Shown piece after piece: positions 26,039-34,521 of a DNA stretch of 43,871 bases. Source of the stretch: Streptomyces meridianus. Lineage in GTDB: Bacteria > Actinomycetota > Actinomycetes > Streptomycetales > Streptomycetaceae. The number at the start of each line of letters is the position of its first letter. Positions within the stretch are counted from its first letter, which is position 1. The stretch is from NCBI RefSeq assembly GCF_023703325.1, contig NZ_JAMQGM010000010.1, forward strand, positions 1-43,871. Reading direction: 5' to 3'. The notes under the pieces were generated by a model. The model was not told where the DNA came from, made no database searches, and saw nothing but the letters and a program-made list of their open reading frames with translations. The translations under genes were made by a program, and so were the position numbers.

Positions 26039-26505
26039 CAGGTCACGCCCCGCACATGCTCCACGACCGGCGCACCGTGCGCCGGCAGCAGCACACCGAC
26101 GAGGTCGATGCGCACGCCTCCGGACGGCGGGGCGCTGTGCTCCGCCAGCCAGCGGTCCGCAAGCCACCGGGCGGCAAGACGCTTCAGCCGCGCGGCCTTG
26201 CGCGGGGTGACGGCAGCCATCGGATGCTCGGGGCCACCCGCCCGCCGGGCTTTCACCTCACAGATCACGACAGAGTCACCGTCCGAGGCGACGATGTCGA
26301 TTTCGCCGTCACGGCAGCGCCAGTTGCGTTCCAGGATGTTCATGCCCGCTGCCGTCAGGCGACGGGCGGCCACCTCCTCACCGTACCGACCGAGTGCGCG
26401 CCGCCCGTCCGTAGACCCGGCGCGGGCTCCCGGGTTGCCCGCGCCGCCGGTCGGGCGGTGACTGCTCCTGCCGGTGACCGTTGCACCGGATTGTCCGTGC
26501 ACCAT
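26038..26505 (-). CDS. YraN family (UPF0102) endonuclease-like protein
   Basis: This protein of about 155 residues contains the YraN core: [27 protein letters not shown], then the nuclease-like motif [10 protein letters not shown]...VVICEVKAR (D, E-x-K). The start at 26505 (MVHGQ) has GGAGG eight bases upstream; in-frame alternatives are an ATG at 26511 and a GTG at 26523. It is the first gene of yraN-comM-dprA. Activity is inferred from the Holliday-junction-resolvase-like fold. Confidence 0.9.
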   Translation of the reverse strand: MVHGQSGATVTGRSSHRPTGGAGNPGARAGSTDGRRALGRYGEEVAARRLTAAGMNILERNWRCRDGEIDIVASDGDSVVICEVKARRAGGPEHPMAAVTPRKAARLKRLAARWLADRWLAEHSAPPSGGVRIDLVGVLLPAHGAPVVEHVRGVT

Positions 26506-26569
26506 GGACATCACCTCCGTCACCGACTGTGACGGAGGTTGTGGGATCCGGTGGATCCTGCTGGAAAAC

Positions 26570-26596
26570 GGTGGACAACCCGGCGGTTGTGGATAA
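26570..26596 (-). promoter_or_regulatory. Pair of DnaA-box-like 9-mers between the DUF2469 gene and yraN
   Basis: GGTGGACAA (26570-26578; complement TTGTCCACC, one mismatch from the Streptomyces DnaA box) is followed by TGTGGATAA (26588-26596; complement TTATCCACA, a perfect classical DnaA box). They are spaced 18 bp start to start, like the pair near 20614. They lie in the 140-nt gap upstream of yraN. Confidence 0.4.
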
Positions 26597-26645
26597 CCCG
26601 ATCACCCGAACGAGGAGTTCCGGACGCACCGGGGTGCATGTGCGA

Positions 26646-26972
26646 TCAGCTGCTGAAGCCGGACTCCCCGGAGGGAAGATCGAGGTCGCTCTTGTTCAGC
26701 TCCTCGATGTTCACGTCCTTGAAGGTCAGCACGCGCACCTGCTTCACGAAACGCGCCGGCCGGTACATGTCCCACACCCATGCGTCGGCCATGGACACCT
26801 CGAAGAAGACCTCGCCCTGTACCGAGTGCACCTGCATCTCGTAGGCGTTGGTGAGGTAGAAGCGCCGTTCCGTCTCGATGACGTACTTGAACAGCCCGAC
26901 GACGTCTCGGTACTCCCGGTAGAGCTTGAGCTCCATCTCGGTTTCGTACTTCTCGAGGTCCTCGGCGCTCAT
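26646..26972 (-). CDS. DUF2469 family protein
   Basis: This 108-residue acidic protein starts at the ATG at 26972 (MSAEDLEKYETEMELKLYREYRD) after a GGGG-containing Shine-Dalgarno sequence. It is a highly conserved actinobacterial protein of unknown function, usually found beside yraN. The central part, ETERRFYLTNAYEMQV, and an aromatic stretch, MADAWVWDMYRP, are characteristic. No membrane segment or catalytic motif is visible. Confidence 0.9.
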   Translation of the reverse strand: MSAEDLEKYETEMELKLYREYRDVVGLFKYVIETERRFYLTNAYEMQVHSVQGEVFFEVSMADAWVWDMYRPARFVKQVRVLTFKDVNIEELNKSDLDLPSGESGFSS

Positions 26973-26985
26973 GGCATGTTCCCCT

Positions 26986-27510
26986 TCAGCCGTGCGTTCC
27001 CCCATTGTGCTCCAGGTTCCTGCGGAACCCCGGCCACTTGCGGCCGATATCCACAGGTGAAGCCGGGGGCCCGTCGTCGAGCAGCGTGCGCAGGAGTCCG
27101 GCGAGCCGGTTCGGGTACACCGTCTCACGGGTGCGGGCCAGATCGTCCTGCGTCCACCAGCGCAGTGCCGCCACGCTGCGCCGCTCCAGCTCCGTGTGCC
27201 CTCCGGTGTTCGTCCGGGTGCTCTCGGTACGAGCGAGGTAGTACCACTCGTCCTGGTCCCACCTTCGCCCGTCGAAGACGAACGAGCAGGTTCGACGCCA
27301 CACGGCGGGCCCCAGCCGGATGCCGGTGATTCCGGTCTCCTCGGCCACCTCCCGGTGGGCCGCCTCCTCCCGCGTTTCGCCGTCCTCGACCCCGCCACCG
27401 GGCGTGAACCACCAGGTCCTCGCCGGACGGTCGGGATCGAAACCGTGGAGCAGCAGGATCCGGTCCGCCGGATCCAGCAGCACCACGCGCGCGACCTTGC
27501 GCCGGGTCAC
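26986..27510 (-). CDS. Nudix hydrolase
   Basis: The GTG at 27510 lies eight bases after GGAGG and gives 174 residues; longer frames start without a ribosome binding site. A complete Nudix box spans 38-60 (GGGVEDGET ... REVAEETG; E54, E57, E58). It is preceded by a VARVVLLDPADRILLLHG strand typical of the fold. It lies 13 nt downstream of sipZ and 13 nt upstream of the DUF2469 gene, so it is probably co-transcribed with both. The substrate is unknown. Confidence 0.9.
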   Translation of the reverse strand: MTRRKVARVVLLDPADRILLLHGFDPDRPARTWWFTPGGGVEDGETREEAAHREVAEETGITGIRLGPAVWRRTCSFVFDGRRWDQDEWYYLARTESTRTNTGGHTELERRSVAALRWWTQDDLARTRETVYPNRLAGLLRTLLDDGPPASPVDIGRKWPGFRRNLEHNGGTHG

Positions 27511-27523
27511 GGGGGTGACCTCC

Positions 27524-28270
27524 TCAGGCCCGCGCCGGCACCCGGGCCCTGCCCCGGGAGACCCGCTGGGCGAGCGACCCGATCGCCGCGCCACCGAGCA
27601 CAAGCACAGCCCCGGCCGCAATCGCCGTCCCGATGAGCGGCAGCGGACCGGGGTGGGAGATCCCACCGGACAGGGACTCGAAGTTCGTCGCGGGCCGCAT
27701 CATCCCGGCGCCGTTCACCGGCCACACGACCGAGTCCACCCGGGCGTCCACCGATTCGCGCGGCACTGCTCCGTGGTTGCCGTCGCCGAGGTGGACCCGG
27801 GAGTCCAGCGACTCGTCCCGGTGGTCACCCATCATGAAGAGCTCTCCGTCCGGGACCGCGACCTTGAAGGGGGTCAGGGACGCCGGGGCTTTTCCGCCAC
27901 CCTGCAGGTACGGTTCCTCGACGGGTTTGCCGTTGACGCTCAGCCGCCCGTCCTTCGTGCAGCAGACGATCTTGTCGCCGCCCACGCCGACAGCCCGCTT
28001 CACCATGGGCATGTCGCCCCAGGCGGAGTCGGTGAAGACCACGACATCACCTCGGCGCACCTGCTCGCCGTCGATGCGCTGGGCCAGGACGCGGTCCCCC
28101 TGACCGATGGTCGGGGCCATCGATGCGGTCGGCACCGTGTAGGGCTGGTACAGCACCGCGCCCCATGCAAATCCACCCAGGAACAGCACACACCCAACGG
28201 CCATGGCCAGCCCGGACAGTGCACTGCCCAAGCGGCCACGGCCGCTGCCGTTACGTCCTGCCTCGCGCAT
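27524..28270 (-). CDS. sipZ: Type I signal peptidase (SipZ position)
   Basis: This 248-residue membrane protease has a single N-terminal anchor (about 17-41), catalytic Ser50 in YTVPTASMAPT, catalytic Lys91 in PMVKRAVGVGGD, and box E GELFMMGDHRDESLDSR. A C-terminal hydrophobic segment near 215-235 suggests a second membrane anchor. It is the last of four tandem sip genes. Its Cys-Cys motif (KIVCC) and the residues around Ser differ from the other three, which may shift substrate range (inference). Confidence 0.92.
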   Translation of the reverse strand: MREAGRNGSGRGRLGSALSGLAMAVGCVLFLGGFAWGAVLYQPYTVPTASMAPTIGQGDRVLAQRIDGEQVRRGDVVVFTDSAWGDMPMVKRAVGVGGDKIVCCTKDGRLSVNGKPVEEPYLQGGGKAPASLTPFKVAVPDGELFMMGDHRDESLDSRVHLGDGNHGAVPRESVDARVDSVVWPVNGAGMMRPATNFESLSGGISHPGPLPLIGTAIAAGAVLVLGGAAIGSLAQRVSRGRARVPARA

Positions 28271-28328
28271 CCCAGCTCCTTGCCCTCAGAGATCTGGGCG
28301 GCACCCTACCGGGGGTTACCGAGCGCGG

Positions 28329-29270
28329 TCAGCCGTCCTGTACCGCTTTCTTGATCGATTTCTGCGCCGGGAGCACCGTGCCCGCCTGCCTGCGGCGGCG
28401 CCACAGCACGATCGGCACGGCACCCGCAACACCGAGGGCCGCCGGAGCCGCCGTCGTCGCCGCTCCGAGGCCGGGCTGATCGAAGGTGGCAGGCACCGAC
28501 AGCGCGGACCAGCGGTTCACGGGCCAGGCCACGACCACCGCTCGGCCCACGACCTCGTCGGTGGAGACCGTGCCGTTGCCCGGCAGGTCCTGGTGCCAAC
28601 GCGAGTCGAGCGAGTTCTGGCGGTGGTCGCCCATCACCCAGATACGTCCCTCGGGCACCGTCAGCGGGCCGAACGGCTTGTCACCGCAAGGAGTGTTGCC
28701 GGGGTAGAGATACGGCTCCTCGAGCGCCTTGCCGTTCACCTTCACCGGGCCGTTGCCCTTGCACTCGACGGTGTCGCCGCCGATCGCGATGACCCGCTTG
28801 ATCAGATCCTTCTCCTCGGCCGACGGCATGAGGCCGATGAAGCTGAGAACCTTCTGGACGCCTTCCGCGACGGGCCCCGAATCGACGGCCGGGGTCTCGC
28901 CGAGCCAGCCGCCGGGATCGTGGAAGACGACGACCTCGCCGCGCTCCGGCTCCGAGCCGAACCACGGTGTCAGCTTGTCCACCAGCACCCTGTCGCCGCG
29001 CTGCAGGGTGTCCTGCATCGAGTCGGACGGGATGGAGAACGCCTGGAGCAGGAACGTCTTGATCAGGAGGGCGAGCAGGAGGGCAATGCCGACGAGAATC
29101 GGCAGTTCCTTCCAGAAGGAGCGCTGCTTGCGCTGCCCTCTCACGTCATTGCCTTCCTCATCGCTGCCAGGGCCTCCGGAGGGAGGCACCACCGGGGGCT
29201 CGAGCAGCTCCCCGGGCCGCCTCTCGGGCTCGCCATGACCGGATCGTGCGCCGACCGCCAAATCCCCCAC
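28329..29270 (-). CDS. sipY: Type I signal peptidase (SipY position)
   Basis: The start GTG at 29270 lies five bases after AGGAG; another GTG at 29276 is in frame. The protein is about 313 residues, with an N-terminal cytosolic stretch, an anchor at about 56-79, catalytic Ser84 in FSIPSDSMQDT, catalytic Lys158 in DLIKRVIAIGGD, and the GDHRQNSLDSRWH box. A C-terminal hydrophobic segment (near 270-290) and basic tail suggest a second anchor. Its 5' end lies inside the 3' end of sipX in another frame. SipY is reported as a major signal peptidase in S. lividans. Confidence 0.92.
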   Translation of the reverse strand: MGDLAVGARSGHGEPERRPGELLEPPVVPPSGGPGSDEEGNDVRGQRKQRSFWKELPILVGIALLLALLIKTFLLQAFSIPSDSMQDTLQRGDRVLVDKLTPWFGSEPERGEVVVFHDPGGWLGETPAVDSGPVAEGVQKVLSFIGLMPSAEEKDLIKRVIAIGGDTVECKGNGPVKVNGKALEEPYLYPGNTPCGDKPFGPLTVPEGRIWVMGDHRQNSLDSRWHQDLPGNGTVSTDEVVGRAVVVAWPVNRWSALSVPATFDQPGLGAATTAAPAALGVAGAVPIVLWRRRRQAGTVLPAQKSIKKAVQDG

Positions 29271-30294
29271 ATCCACTCCTCACTCCACGCTGCCGCCTGC
29301 CCCACGCATGGCGCAGGCCCACCGCTCCGATAACGAGCGGGAGTTCCGCAGGGGTCGGGAATTGAATCGATCCTTGCATTTCTTCGGACAACTCGGACTC
29401 AGTGGACACCTTATGCCCAGAAGAGCTCGCCTCCCGGGAACTTCGCCCGTCCGCCGTTGCGGACTCCGTCCTTCCGGCGGCAACCGAAGCGAATGCCGCG
29501 GATTCCTCGAGTCTGCGCCAGTGGCCGAGGGGCCAGGCGACAACAACAGCCCTGCCCACAACGAGATCTTCCGAGACCGTTCCGTGACCGATATCACTGA
29601 GGTGGTAGCGGGAGTCCGCCGAGTTCGACCGGTGGTCGCCCATCACAAAAAATCTCCGTGCGGGCACATCCACCTCGAACTTCCTCGTGGACGGCGCATT
29701 CCCGGGATGCAGATACGGCTCGTCGACCGGCTTCCCGTTGACCGTTATCCGGCCCTTCTTGTCACAGCACTTCACGGTGTCCCCGCCGACCGCGATCACA
29801 CGCTTGATCAGGTCCTGCTCATCCGCCGACGGCAGCAACCCTATGAACGTCATGACGTCGCGGAACGGCCCGGACCCGGATGCCGTATCCCCTTCCGACG
29901 GCTGCGCCTTCAACCAGCTGCCGGGGTCCTTGAACACCACGACGTCACCGCGCTCCGGCTTGGAGCCGAACCACGGGGTCAGCTTGTCGACCAGCACCCT
30001 GTCGCCGATCCGGATCGTCTGTTCCATCGATCCCGACGGAATCACGAAGGCCTGGACCAGGAACGTCTTCAGCACCAGGGCGATCAGCAGGGCGACACCG
30101 ACCAGGATGGGGATCTCCCGCACAGCCGACCGTCGCCTGCGGCGCTTGATCCGCTGCGCCATCCGGCGCCGCTCCGCCCGGCCTTTGGGAGGCCGCTCGG
30201 CCGCCTGGTCGACGTCCTCCCGCGCGGACATGGCCGCCGGCGCACTCCGGGAGGTCTGCGGATGTCCGGCCCGGCGGCGCCCGCGGCTACCCAT
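29158..30294 (-). CDS. sipX: Type I signal peptidase (SipX position) with overlapping C-terminal tail
   Basis: This 378-residue protein has a basic N-terminus with an RRRRR run, an anchor at about 61-83, catalytic Ser89 in FVIPSGSMEQT, catalytic Lys164 in DLIKRVIAVGGD, and the MGDHRSNSADSRYH box. The conserved domain ends near residue 280. The frame then continues with a hydrophobic PTPAELPLVIGAVGLR segment and an Arg/Gly-rich tail (GVRSGCGGFGGRR) before stopping at 29158, overlapping sipY by 113 nt. There is no earlier stop, so the tail is real unless a frameshift intervenes. The ATG overlaps sipW by eight bases. Confidence 0.88.
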   Translation of the reverse strand: MGSRGRRRAGHPQTSRSAPAAMSAREDVDQAAERPPKGRAERRRMAQRIKRRRRRSAVREIPILVGVALLIALVLKTFLVQAFVIPSGSMEQTIRIGDRVLVDKLTPWFGSKPERGDVVVFKDPGSWLKAQPSEGDTASGSGPFRDVMTFIGLLPSADEQDLIKRVIAVGGDTVKCCDKKGRITVNGKPVDEPYLHPGNAPSTRKFEVDVPARRFFVMGDHRSNSADSRYHLSDIGHGTVSEDLVVGRAVVVAWPLGHWRRLEESAAFASVAAGRTESATADGRSSREASSSGHKVSTESELSEEMQGSIQFPTPAELPLVIGAVGLRHAWGRRQRGVRSGCGGFGGRRTIRSWRAREAARGAARAPGGASLRRPWQR

Positions 30295-31054
30295 GTTCAC
30301 CGCCGACCGCGCCGGCGCCGGACCCCGGTACGGAGGCGAACGCCGCGGGGCGCTGCAGCGCCGTCCACCGACCGTACGGCCAGCCGATCCAGTCGACGCG
30401 ACCCACCACCCGTTCCACCGGCACCATGCCGCCGCCCGCCTCCCCCAGATGGTCACGGGAGTCACGGGACCGATCGCGATGATCGCCCATCATCCACAGT
30501 CTCCCGTCAGGAACCACGATGTCGAAAGGTACGCGGGAGGGGGTATCGCCGGGGTAAAGGTAGGCCTCCGTGACCGGGGTGCCGTTCACCGTGATCCGGC
30601 CGCGTCGGTCGCAGCAGGTCACCCGGTCCCCTCCGACCCCGATGACGCGCTTGACGTAGTCGGTCTCCCCCGGCTCGACGAGTCCCACCGCCGAGCCCGC
30701 CCCACGCAGCACCCGGGACACCGGATCCGAGGGATCCCGGACCGGATCGAACGATCCCGCCCCGTCGAAAACGACGACGTCGCCGCGCGACGGGCTGCCG
30801 CCGAGGCGGTAGGCCAGCTTGTTGACCAGGACGCGGTCGCCGACGCGCAGGGTGTTCTCCATGGATCCGCTGGGGATCAGGAACGGCTGTACGGCGAAGA
30901 CCGCCGCCACGAGCACCAGCCCCGCGCCGACGGCCGCCGCCCGTCCGAGACGCCCGGCACGCCCCGGGGAATGCCTGAAGCGCGGCCCCCGCCCGTCACC
31001 CTGATCGGGTTCGGACGAGTGACCGCGCTTCGAAGACTGGTTTCCGGTGTCCAT
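30287..31054 (-). CDS. sipW: Type I signal peptidase (SipW position)
   Basis: This 255-residue protein has one N-terminal anchor at about 40-60, catalytic Ser64 in FLIPSGSMENT, catalytic Lys135 in DYVKRVIGVGGD, and MGDHRDRSRDSRDH. It lacks an obvious C-terminal anchor, unlike its three partners. It is the first gene of the sipW-X-Y-Z set and ends eight bases inside sipX. It removes signal peptides from exported preproteins at the outer face of the membrane. Confidence 0.92.
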   Translation of the reverse strand: MDTGNQSSKRGHSSEPDQGDGRGPRFRHSPGRAGRLGRAAAVGAGLVLVAAVFAVQPFLIPSGSMENTLRVGDRVLVNKLAYRLGGSPSRGDVVVFDGAGSFDPVRDPSDPVSRVLRGAGSAVGLVEPGETDYVKRVIGVGGDRVTCCDRRGRITVNGTPVTEAYLYPGDTPSRVPFDIVVPDGRLWMMGDHRDRSRDSRDHLGEAGGGMVPVERVVGRVDWIGWPYGRWTALQRPAAFASVPGSGAGAVGGEHG

Positions 31055-31099
31055 CGAGCCCTGAGCCTATCCCGCCCGGGTCGGGCCACCGGAGCGAGA

Positions 31100-31453
31100 T
31101 CACCTCTCGCGCTTCTCCTTGATCTTCGCGGCCTTGCCGCGCAGCTCACGGAGGTAGTACAGCTTGGCGCGGCGAACGTCACCGCGGGTGACGACCTCGA
31201 CCTTCTCGACGATCGGGGTGTGCACCGGGAAGGTGCGCTCGACGCCGACGCTGAAGCTGACCTTGCGCACGGTGAAGGTCTCGCGCACACCCGAGCCCTG
31301 GCGGCGGATGACGACACCCTTGAACTGCTGCACACGGGACCGGTTGCCCTCGATGACGCGAACGTGGACGTTCACGGTGTCACCGGGACGGAAGGCCGGG
31401 ACGTCGCTGCGCAGCGACGCAGCGTCGACGTTGTCGAGGAGATGCATGATCAT
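31100..31453 (-). CDS. rplS: 50S ribosomal protein L19
   Basis: This 117-residue protein shows the full L19 pattern: [29 protein letters not shown], then [19 protein letters not shown] and the basic end [21 protein letters not shown]. The start is ATG at 31453 (MIMHLL) or 31447 (MHLL); neither has a strong Shine-Dalgarno sequence. It follows trmD after 121 nt that contain a small CCCCTG-TGG-CAGGGG hairpin at 31535-31549. Confidence 0.97.
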   Translation of the reverse strand: MIMHLLDNVDAASLRSDVPAFRPGDTVNVHVRVIEGNRSRVQQFKGVVIRRQGSGVRETFTVRKVSFSVGVERTFPVHTPIVEKVEVVTRGDVRRAKLYYLRELRGKAAKIKEKRER

Positions 31454-31574
31454 CTGCTTTCTTCGCTGATGCCACAGGTCATCAGCGGCATTCGTCTGAG
31501 TTACGGAGTGCAGCCGCGTCGGGCGGCGTCGGTCCCCCTGTGGCAGGGGCGCTCACCGGACGCACAGCAGCGGC

Positions 31575-32402
31575 TCATTCTTCCACGGGCCTGCCCGGTC
31601 TCCCAAATTCCCGCACGTACCGGCCACCCTCGCTGACTTCCCAGCCCAGTTCGGCCAGCAGTTCACGGTCCCGCCCGTCGAAGACCTCGGGATCGCAACG
31701 TTCCATCAGGTCCGGCCGGTTGAGCGCGGTCCGGCGGATGGCCTCGTCGCGCCGCCAGCGCGCAATTCTCCCGTGATGCCCGCTCACCAGCACGTCCGGG
31801 ATGCCGCGGCCGCGCCACTCCGGCGGCTTGGTGTAGACGGGGCCCTCGACGAGATCCGCCATCCGGCCCGGGGCGAAGGAGTCGTCACGGTGGGACTCCG
31901 CGTTTCCCAGCACTCCGGGGAGCAGCCGCGCCACGGCCTCGGTGATGACCAGCACCGCAGCCTCGCCACCGGCCAGGACGTAGTCGCCGATCGACACCTC
32001 GTGGATGTCGAGTCGCTCCCCGTACTCCTCGATCACACGCCGGTCGATGCCCTCGTAACGGGCCGGTGTGAAGAGCAGCCAGGGGCATTCGGAGAGCTCG
32101 ACCGCGAGGGCCTGGGTGAACGGGCGGCCGCTGGGCGTCGGGACGACGAGCGTCGGCCGGGTGTCCCCTTCGCCGGAGGCGATGACGGAGTCGAGGGCCT
32201 CACCCCAGGGATCCGGCTTCATGACCATGCCGGGTCCGCCGCCGTACGGAGTGTCGTCGACCGTGTTGTGCCGGTCGTGCGTCCAGGCGCGCAGATCGTG
32301 CACCCGGACGTCCAGCTGCCCCCGGGCACGCGCCTTGCCGACCAGAGACACGTTCAGGGGTTCGAGGTACTCGGGGAAGATCGTGACGATGTCGAGCCGC
32401 AT
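31575..32402 (-). CDS. trmD: tRNA (guanine-N1)-methyltransferase (m1G37)
   Basis: This 275-residue SPOUT methyltransferase forms m1G37 to prevent +1 frameshifting. Visible features are [22 protein letters not shown], the DDTPYGGGPGM substrate loop, and the trefoil-knot SAM site HEVSIGDYVLAGGEAA, then PGVLGNAESHRDDSF. A C-terminal extension is usual in actinobacteria. Its ATG shares one base with the rimM stop, giving a tightly coupled rimM-trmD pair. Confidence 0.97.
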   Translation of the reverse strand: MRLDIVTIFPEYLEPLNVSLVGKARARGQLDVRVHDLRAWTHDRHNTVDDTPYGGGPGMVMKPDPWGEALDSVIASGEGDTRPTLVVPTPSGRPFTQALAVELSECPWLLFTPARYEGIDRRVIEEYGERLDIHEVSIGDYVLAGGEAAVLVITEAVARLLPGVLGNAESHRDDSFAPGRMADLVEGPVYTKPPEWRGRGIPDVLVSGHHGRIARWRRDEAIRRTALNRPDLMERCDPEVFDGRDRELLAELGWEVSEGGRYVREFGRPGRPVEE

Positions 32403-32989
32403 CAGCTGCCCGCTCCCCCGCCGGCCGGTGGGCCGTCAGCGGAACCGCCCCCGGCGGGCTCCTCGTCCGCGGTCCCCTCACCGGCGTCGATCAGACCCGG
32501 AGGCGGGTCGATGACCGCCCGCTGCGCCTTCAGGTCGATCTCCGGCACGATCTCGCTGACGAACGGCACCAGCACCTCGCTGCCGTCCGGACGCTCGACG
32601 ACGAGCAGGTCCTGGTACGGGAGGTGGGTGATCTCGGAGACGCGTCCCACGTGCCGGCCGTCGAGGGTGACCACGTCCAGGTCCGTCAGCTGGTGGTCGT
32701 AATACTCCTCGGGGTCCTCCGGCTGCTCCTCCGGGTCCACCTCGGCGATGAGCAAGGTGTTGCGCAGAGCCTCGACCGCCGTACGGTCCGGCACCCCCTC
32801 GAAGCGCAGCAGCAGACGTCCGCTGTGCACCCGGCCGCTCTCGATGGTCAGCGGGCCGACGGAAGCAGGATCGGTGAGGAGCACAGCACCGGGGGCAAGT
32901 CTCAACTCGGGCTCGTCGGTGCGCACTTCCACCGTGACCTCGCCCCGGAGCCCATGGGCCCGGCCGATCCGTGCGACTACCAGCTGCAC
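32402..32989 (-). CDS. rimM: 16S rRNA processing protein RimM
   Basis: This 195-residue protein starts at a GTG at 32989. The N-terminal beta-barrel has the RimM hallmark [18 protein letters not shown], and the PRC-barrel begins near 100 ([20 protein letters not shown]). RimM assists maturation of the 30S head. The C-terminus carries a low-complexity acidic/Gly tail (about 170-195) not needed by the fold. Confidence 0.96.
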   Translation of the reverse strand: MQLVVARIGRAHGLRGEVTVEVRTDEPELRLAPGAVLLTDPASVGPLTIESGRVHSGRLLLRFEGVPDRTAVEALRNTLLIAEVDPEEQPEDPEEYYDHQLTDLDVVTLDGRHVGRVSEITHLPYQDLLVVERPDGSEVLVPFVSEIVPEIDLKAQRAVIDPPPGLIDAGEGTADEEPAGGGSADGPPAGGGAGS

Positions 32990-33078
32990 TTTCGTCTCTC
33001 CCGCTGTTCTCTGCGACGGCGACGGGCCGGGGACGGCCGAAAGCCCTCCCCGGCCCGTCGCCGGAAATCAACCGCTGC

Positions 33079-33318
33079 TCAGACAACCTGGTCCACGTCG
33101 ACGAGGTCCACGCGGATGCCCCGGCCGCCGATGGCGCCCACGACGGTGCGCAGCGCACGCGCGGTGCGGCCGTTGCGGCCGATCACCTTGCCGAGGTCGT
33201 CAGGGTGCACCCGGACCTCGAGTACGCGGCCGCGCCGCAGGTCGCGCGAGGCGACCTGCACGTCGTCCGGGTTGTCGACGATGCCCTTCACCAGGTGCTC
33301 GAGGGCCTCCTCGAGCAT
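33079..33318 (-). CDS. KH-domain RNA-binding protein (KhpA type)
   Basis: This 79-residue protein consists of a single KH domain: LVKGIVDNPDDVQV, then the GxxG loop in VIGRNGRTARALR. Small KH proteins of this type sit between rpsP and rimM in Gram-positive bacteria and bind RNA with KhpB. The ATG lies two bases after the rpsP stop (TGAGGATG), so translation is coupled. Confidence 0.94.
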   Translation of the reverse strand: MLEEALEHLVKGIVDNPDDVQVASRDLRRGRVLEVRVHPDDLGKVIGRNGRTARALRTVVGAIGGRGIRVDLVDVDQVV

Positions 33319-33320
33319 CC

Positions 33321-33758
33321 TCAGGCCTCGGTCGACTCGGTGGACGCGGCCTCGGCCTCGCCCGCCTTCTTGTCGGACTTCTTGGCCTTCGGGGTGATGG
33401 CCTCACCCTTCGGCTCGTTACCGGAGTCCTTGGCCGCGGCCTCGAAGAGGGCACGCTTGTCGGCCTTGGGCTCGGCGACCTTCATGGGCTCCGGGGCGGG
33501 CAGGCCCTTGAACTTCTGCCAGTCACCGGTGACCTTGAGGATGGCCGCGACCGGCTCGGTCGGCTGCGCGCCGACACCCAGCCAGTACTGGACACGCTCG
33601 GAGTCGACCTCGATGCGCGACGGGTTCTGCACCGGGTGGTACAGACCGATCTCCTCGATGGCACGGCCGTCACGGCGGGTGCGGGAGTCGGCGACGATGA
33701 TGCGGTAGTGCGGCGACCGGATCTTGCCCAGTCGCTTCAGCTTGATCTTGACTGCCAC
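33321..33758 (-). CDS. rpsP: 30S ribosomal protein S16
   Basis: This 145-residue protein starts at a GTG at 33758 ([20 protein letters not shown]). The S16 core spans the first 85 residues ([37 protein letters not shown]). The rest is a Lys/Glu/Ala-rich tail seen in actinobacterial S16 proteins. It heads the rpsP-KH-rimM-trmD operon. Confidence 0.97.
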   Translation of the reverse strand: MAVKIKLKRLGKIRSPHYRIIVADSRTRRDGRAIEEIGLYHPVQNPSRIEVDSERVQYWLGVGAQPTEPVAAILKVTGDWQKFKGLPAPEPMKVAEPKADKRALFEAAAKDSGNEPKGEAITPKAKKSDKKAGEAEAASTESTEA

Positions 33759-33930
33759 GAGAGTGGTGTCTCCTGCTCTATGACGTGTTTGAGCGGCAAC
33801 GGCTTCCACGTGGGGTTGTGGGACCGAGCGCTCGGTGGACGCGTCAGCCGAGGGAGAGAGGGGTCCGATCCGGCTGCCGAGAACTCAGCTGACCATTCTG
33901 CCACACGGCCGCGGTGGCTCTGCCGCCCCC

Positions 33931-34521
33931 TCAGGCGACGGCCGCGGTCTCCGGAATGCGGAACGGTTCCCCGCACCCACCGCACACGATCGGCGCCTGG
34001 GCCAGGACCGAGGGCACCACACGGACGTTGCGGCCGCAGTCGCAGACCGCCTTCACCCGCACCCCGCCGCCGGACGAACCGTGACGCGCGGCCGGCCCGC
34101 GGAAACTCCGCGGGGTGTCTCCCGAGGTGGCGGCCGTGTGCTCCTGGAGGGCTCGTTGCAGCCGCTCCATGGTGGGGCGGTAGCGCCGGCCGGCCTCCGG
34201 ACTCAGGACCACGAGGGAGAAACCGCTGCTGGGGTGTGGCTCTTCCGGGTGGTCGAGCCCCAGCTCTTCGGCGATCGCAAGGAATCTGCGGTTGTGGTAG
34301 CGGCCGGCGCGCGAGGTGTCGCGGACTCCCCGGGCGGTCGCGATGCCGTGCACTGCCTCGTGCAGCAGCCTTTCGAAGGAGAGTTCGGCGCCGCATGCCG
34401 ACGAGGACTCTCCGATCAGCGATTCAGGGGCGGCCAGATCCGGCAGCTCGGGGTGGTGCCGTTGAATATCGGCCCAAGCCAGCGCCAGTTCTGCGGCAAG
34501 AACTGTTGGTGTCGTGCTCAC
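33931..34521 (-). CDS. SprT-like metallopeptidase-fold protein with C-terminal zinc ribbon
   Basis: The start at GTG 34521 gives 196 residues. An HExxH-like motif occurs at 54-58 in LLHEAVHGIATARG, with a further His76 in GRYHNRRF, the arrangement of SprT-like zinc proteins. A C-terminal ribbon has four Cys at 160, 162, 180 and 183 (VCDCG ... VCGGCGEPF). There is no Shine-Dalgarno sequence upstream of the GTG, so a leaderless transcript is possible. An upstream in-frame TTG (34569) was rejected. It lies between rpsP and ffh and is separate from both. I recognise no more specific function. Confidence 0.75.
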   Translation of the reverse strand: MSTTPTVLAAELALAWADIQRHHPELPDLAAPESLIGESSSACGAELSFERLLHEAVHGIATARGVRDTSRAGRYHNRRFLAIAEELGLDHPEEPHPSSGFSLVVLSPEAGRRYRPTMERLQRALQEHTAATSGDTPRSFRGPAARHGSSGGGVRVKAVCDCGRNVRVVPSVLAQAPIVCGGCGEPFRIPETAAVA

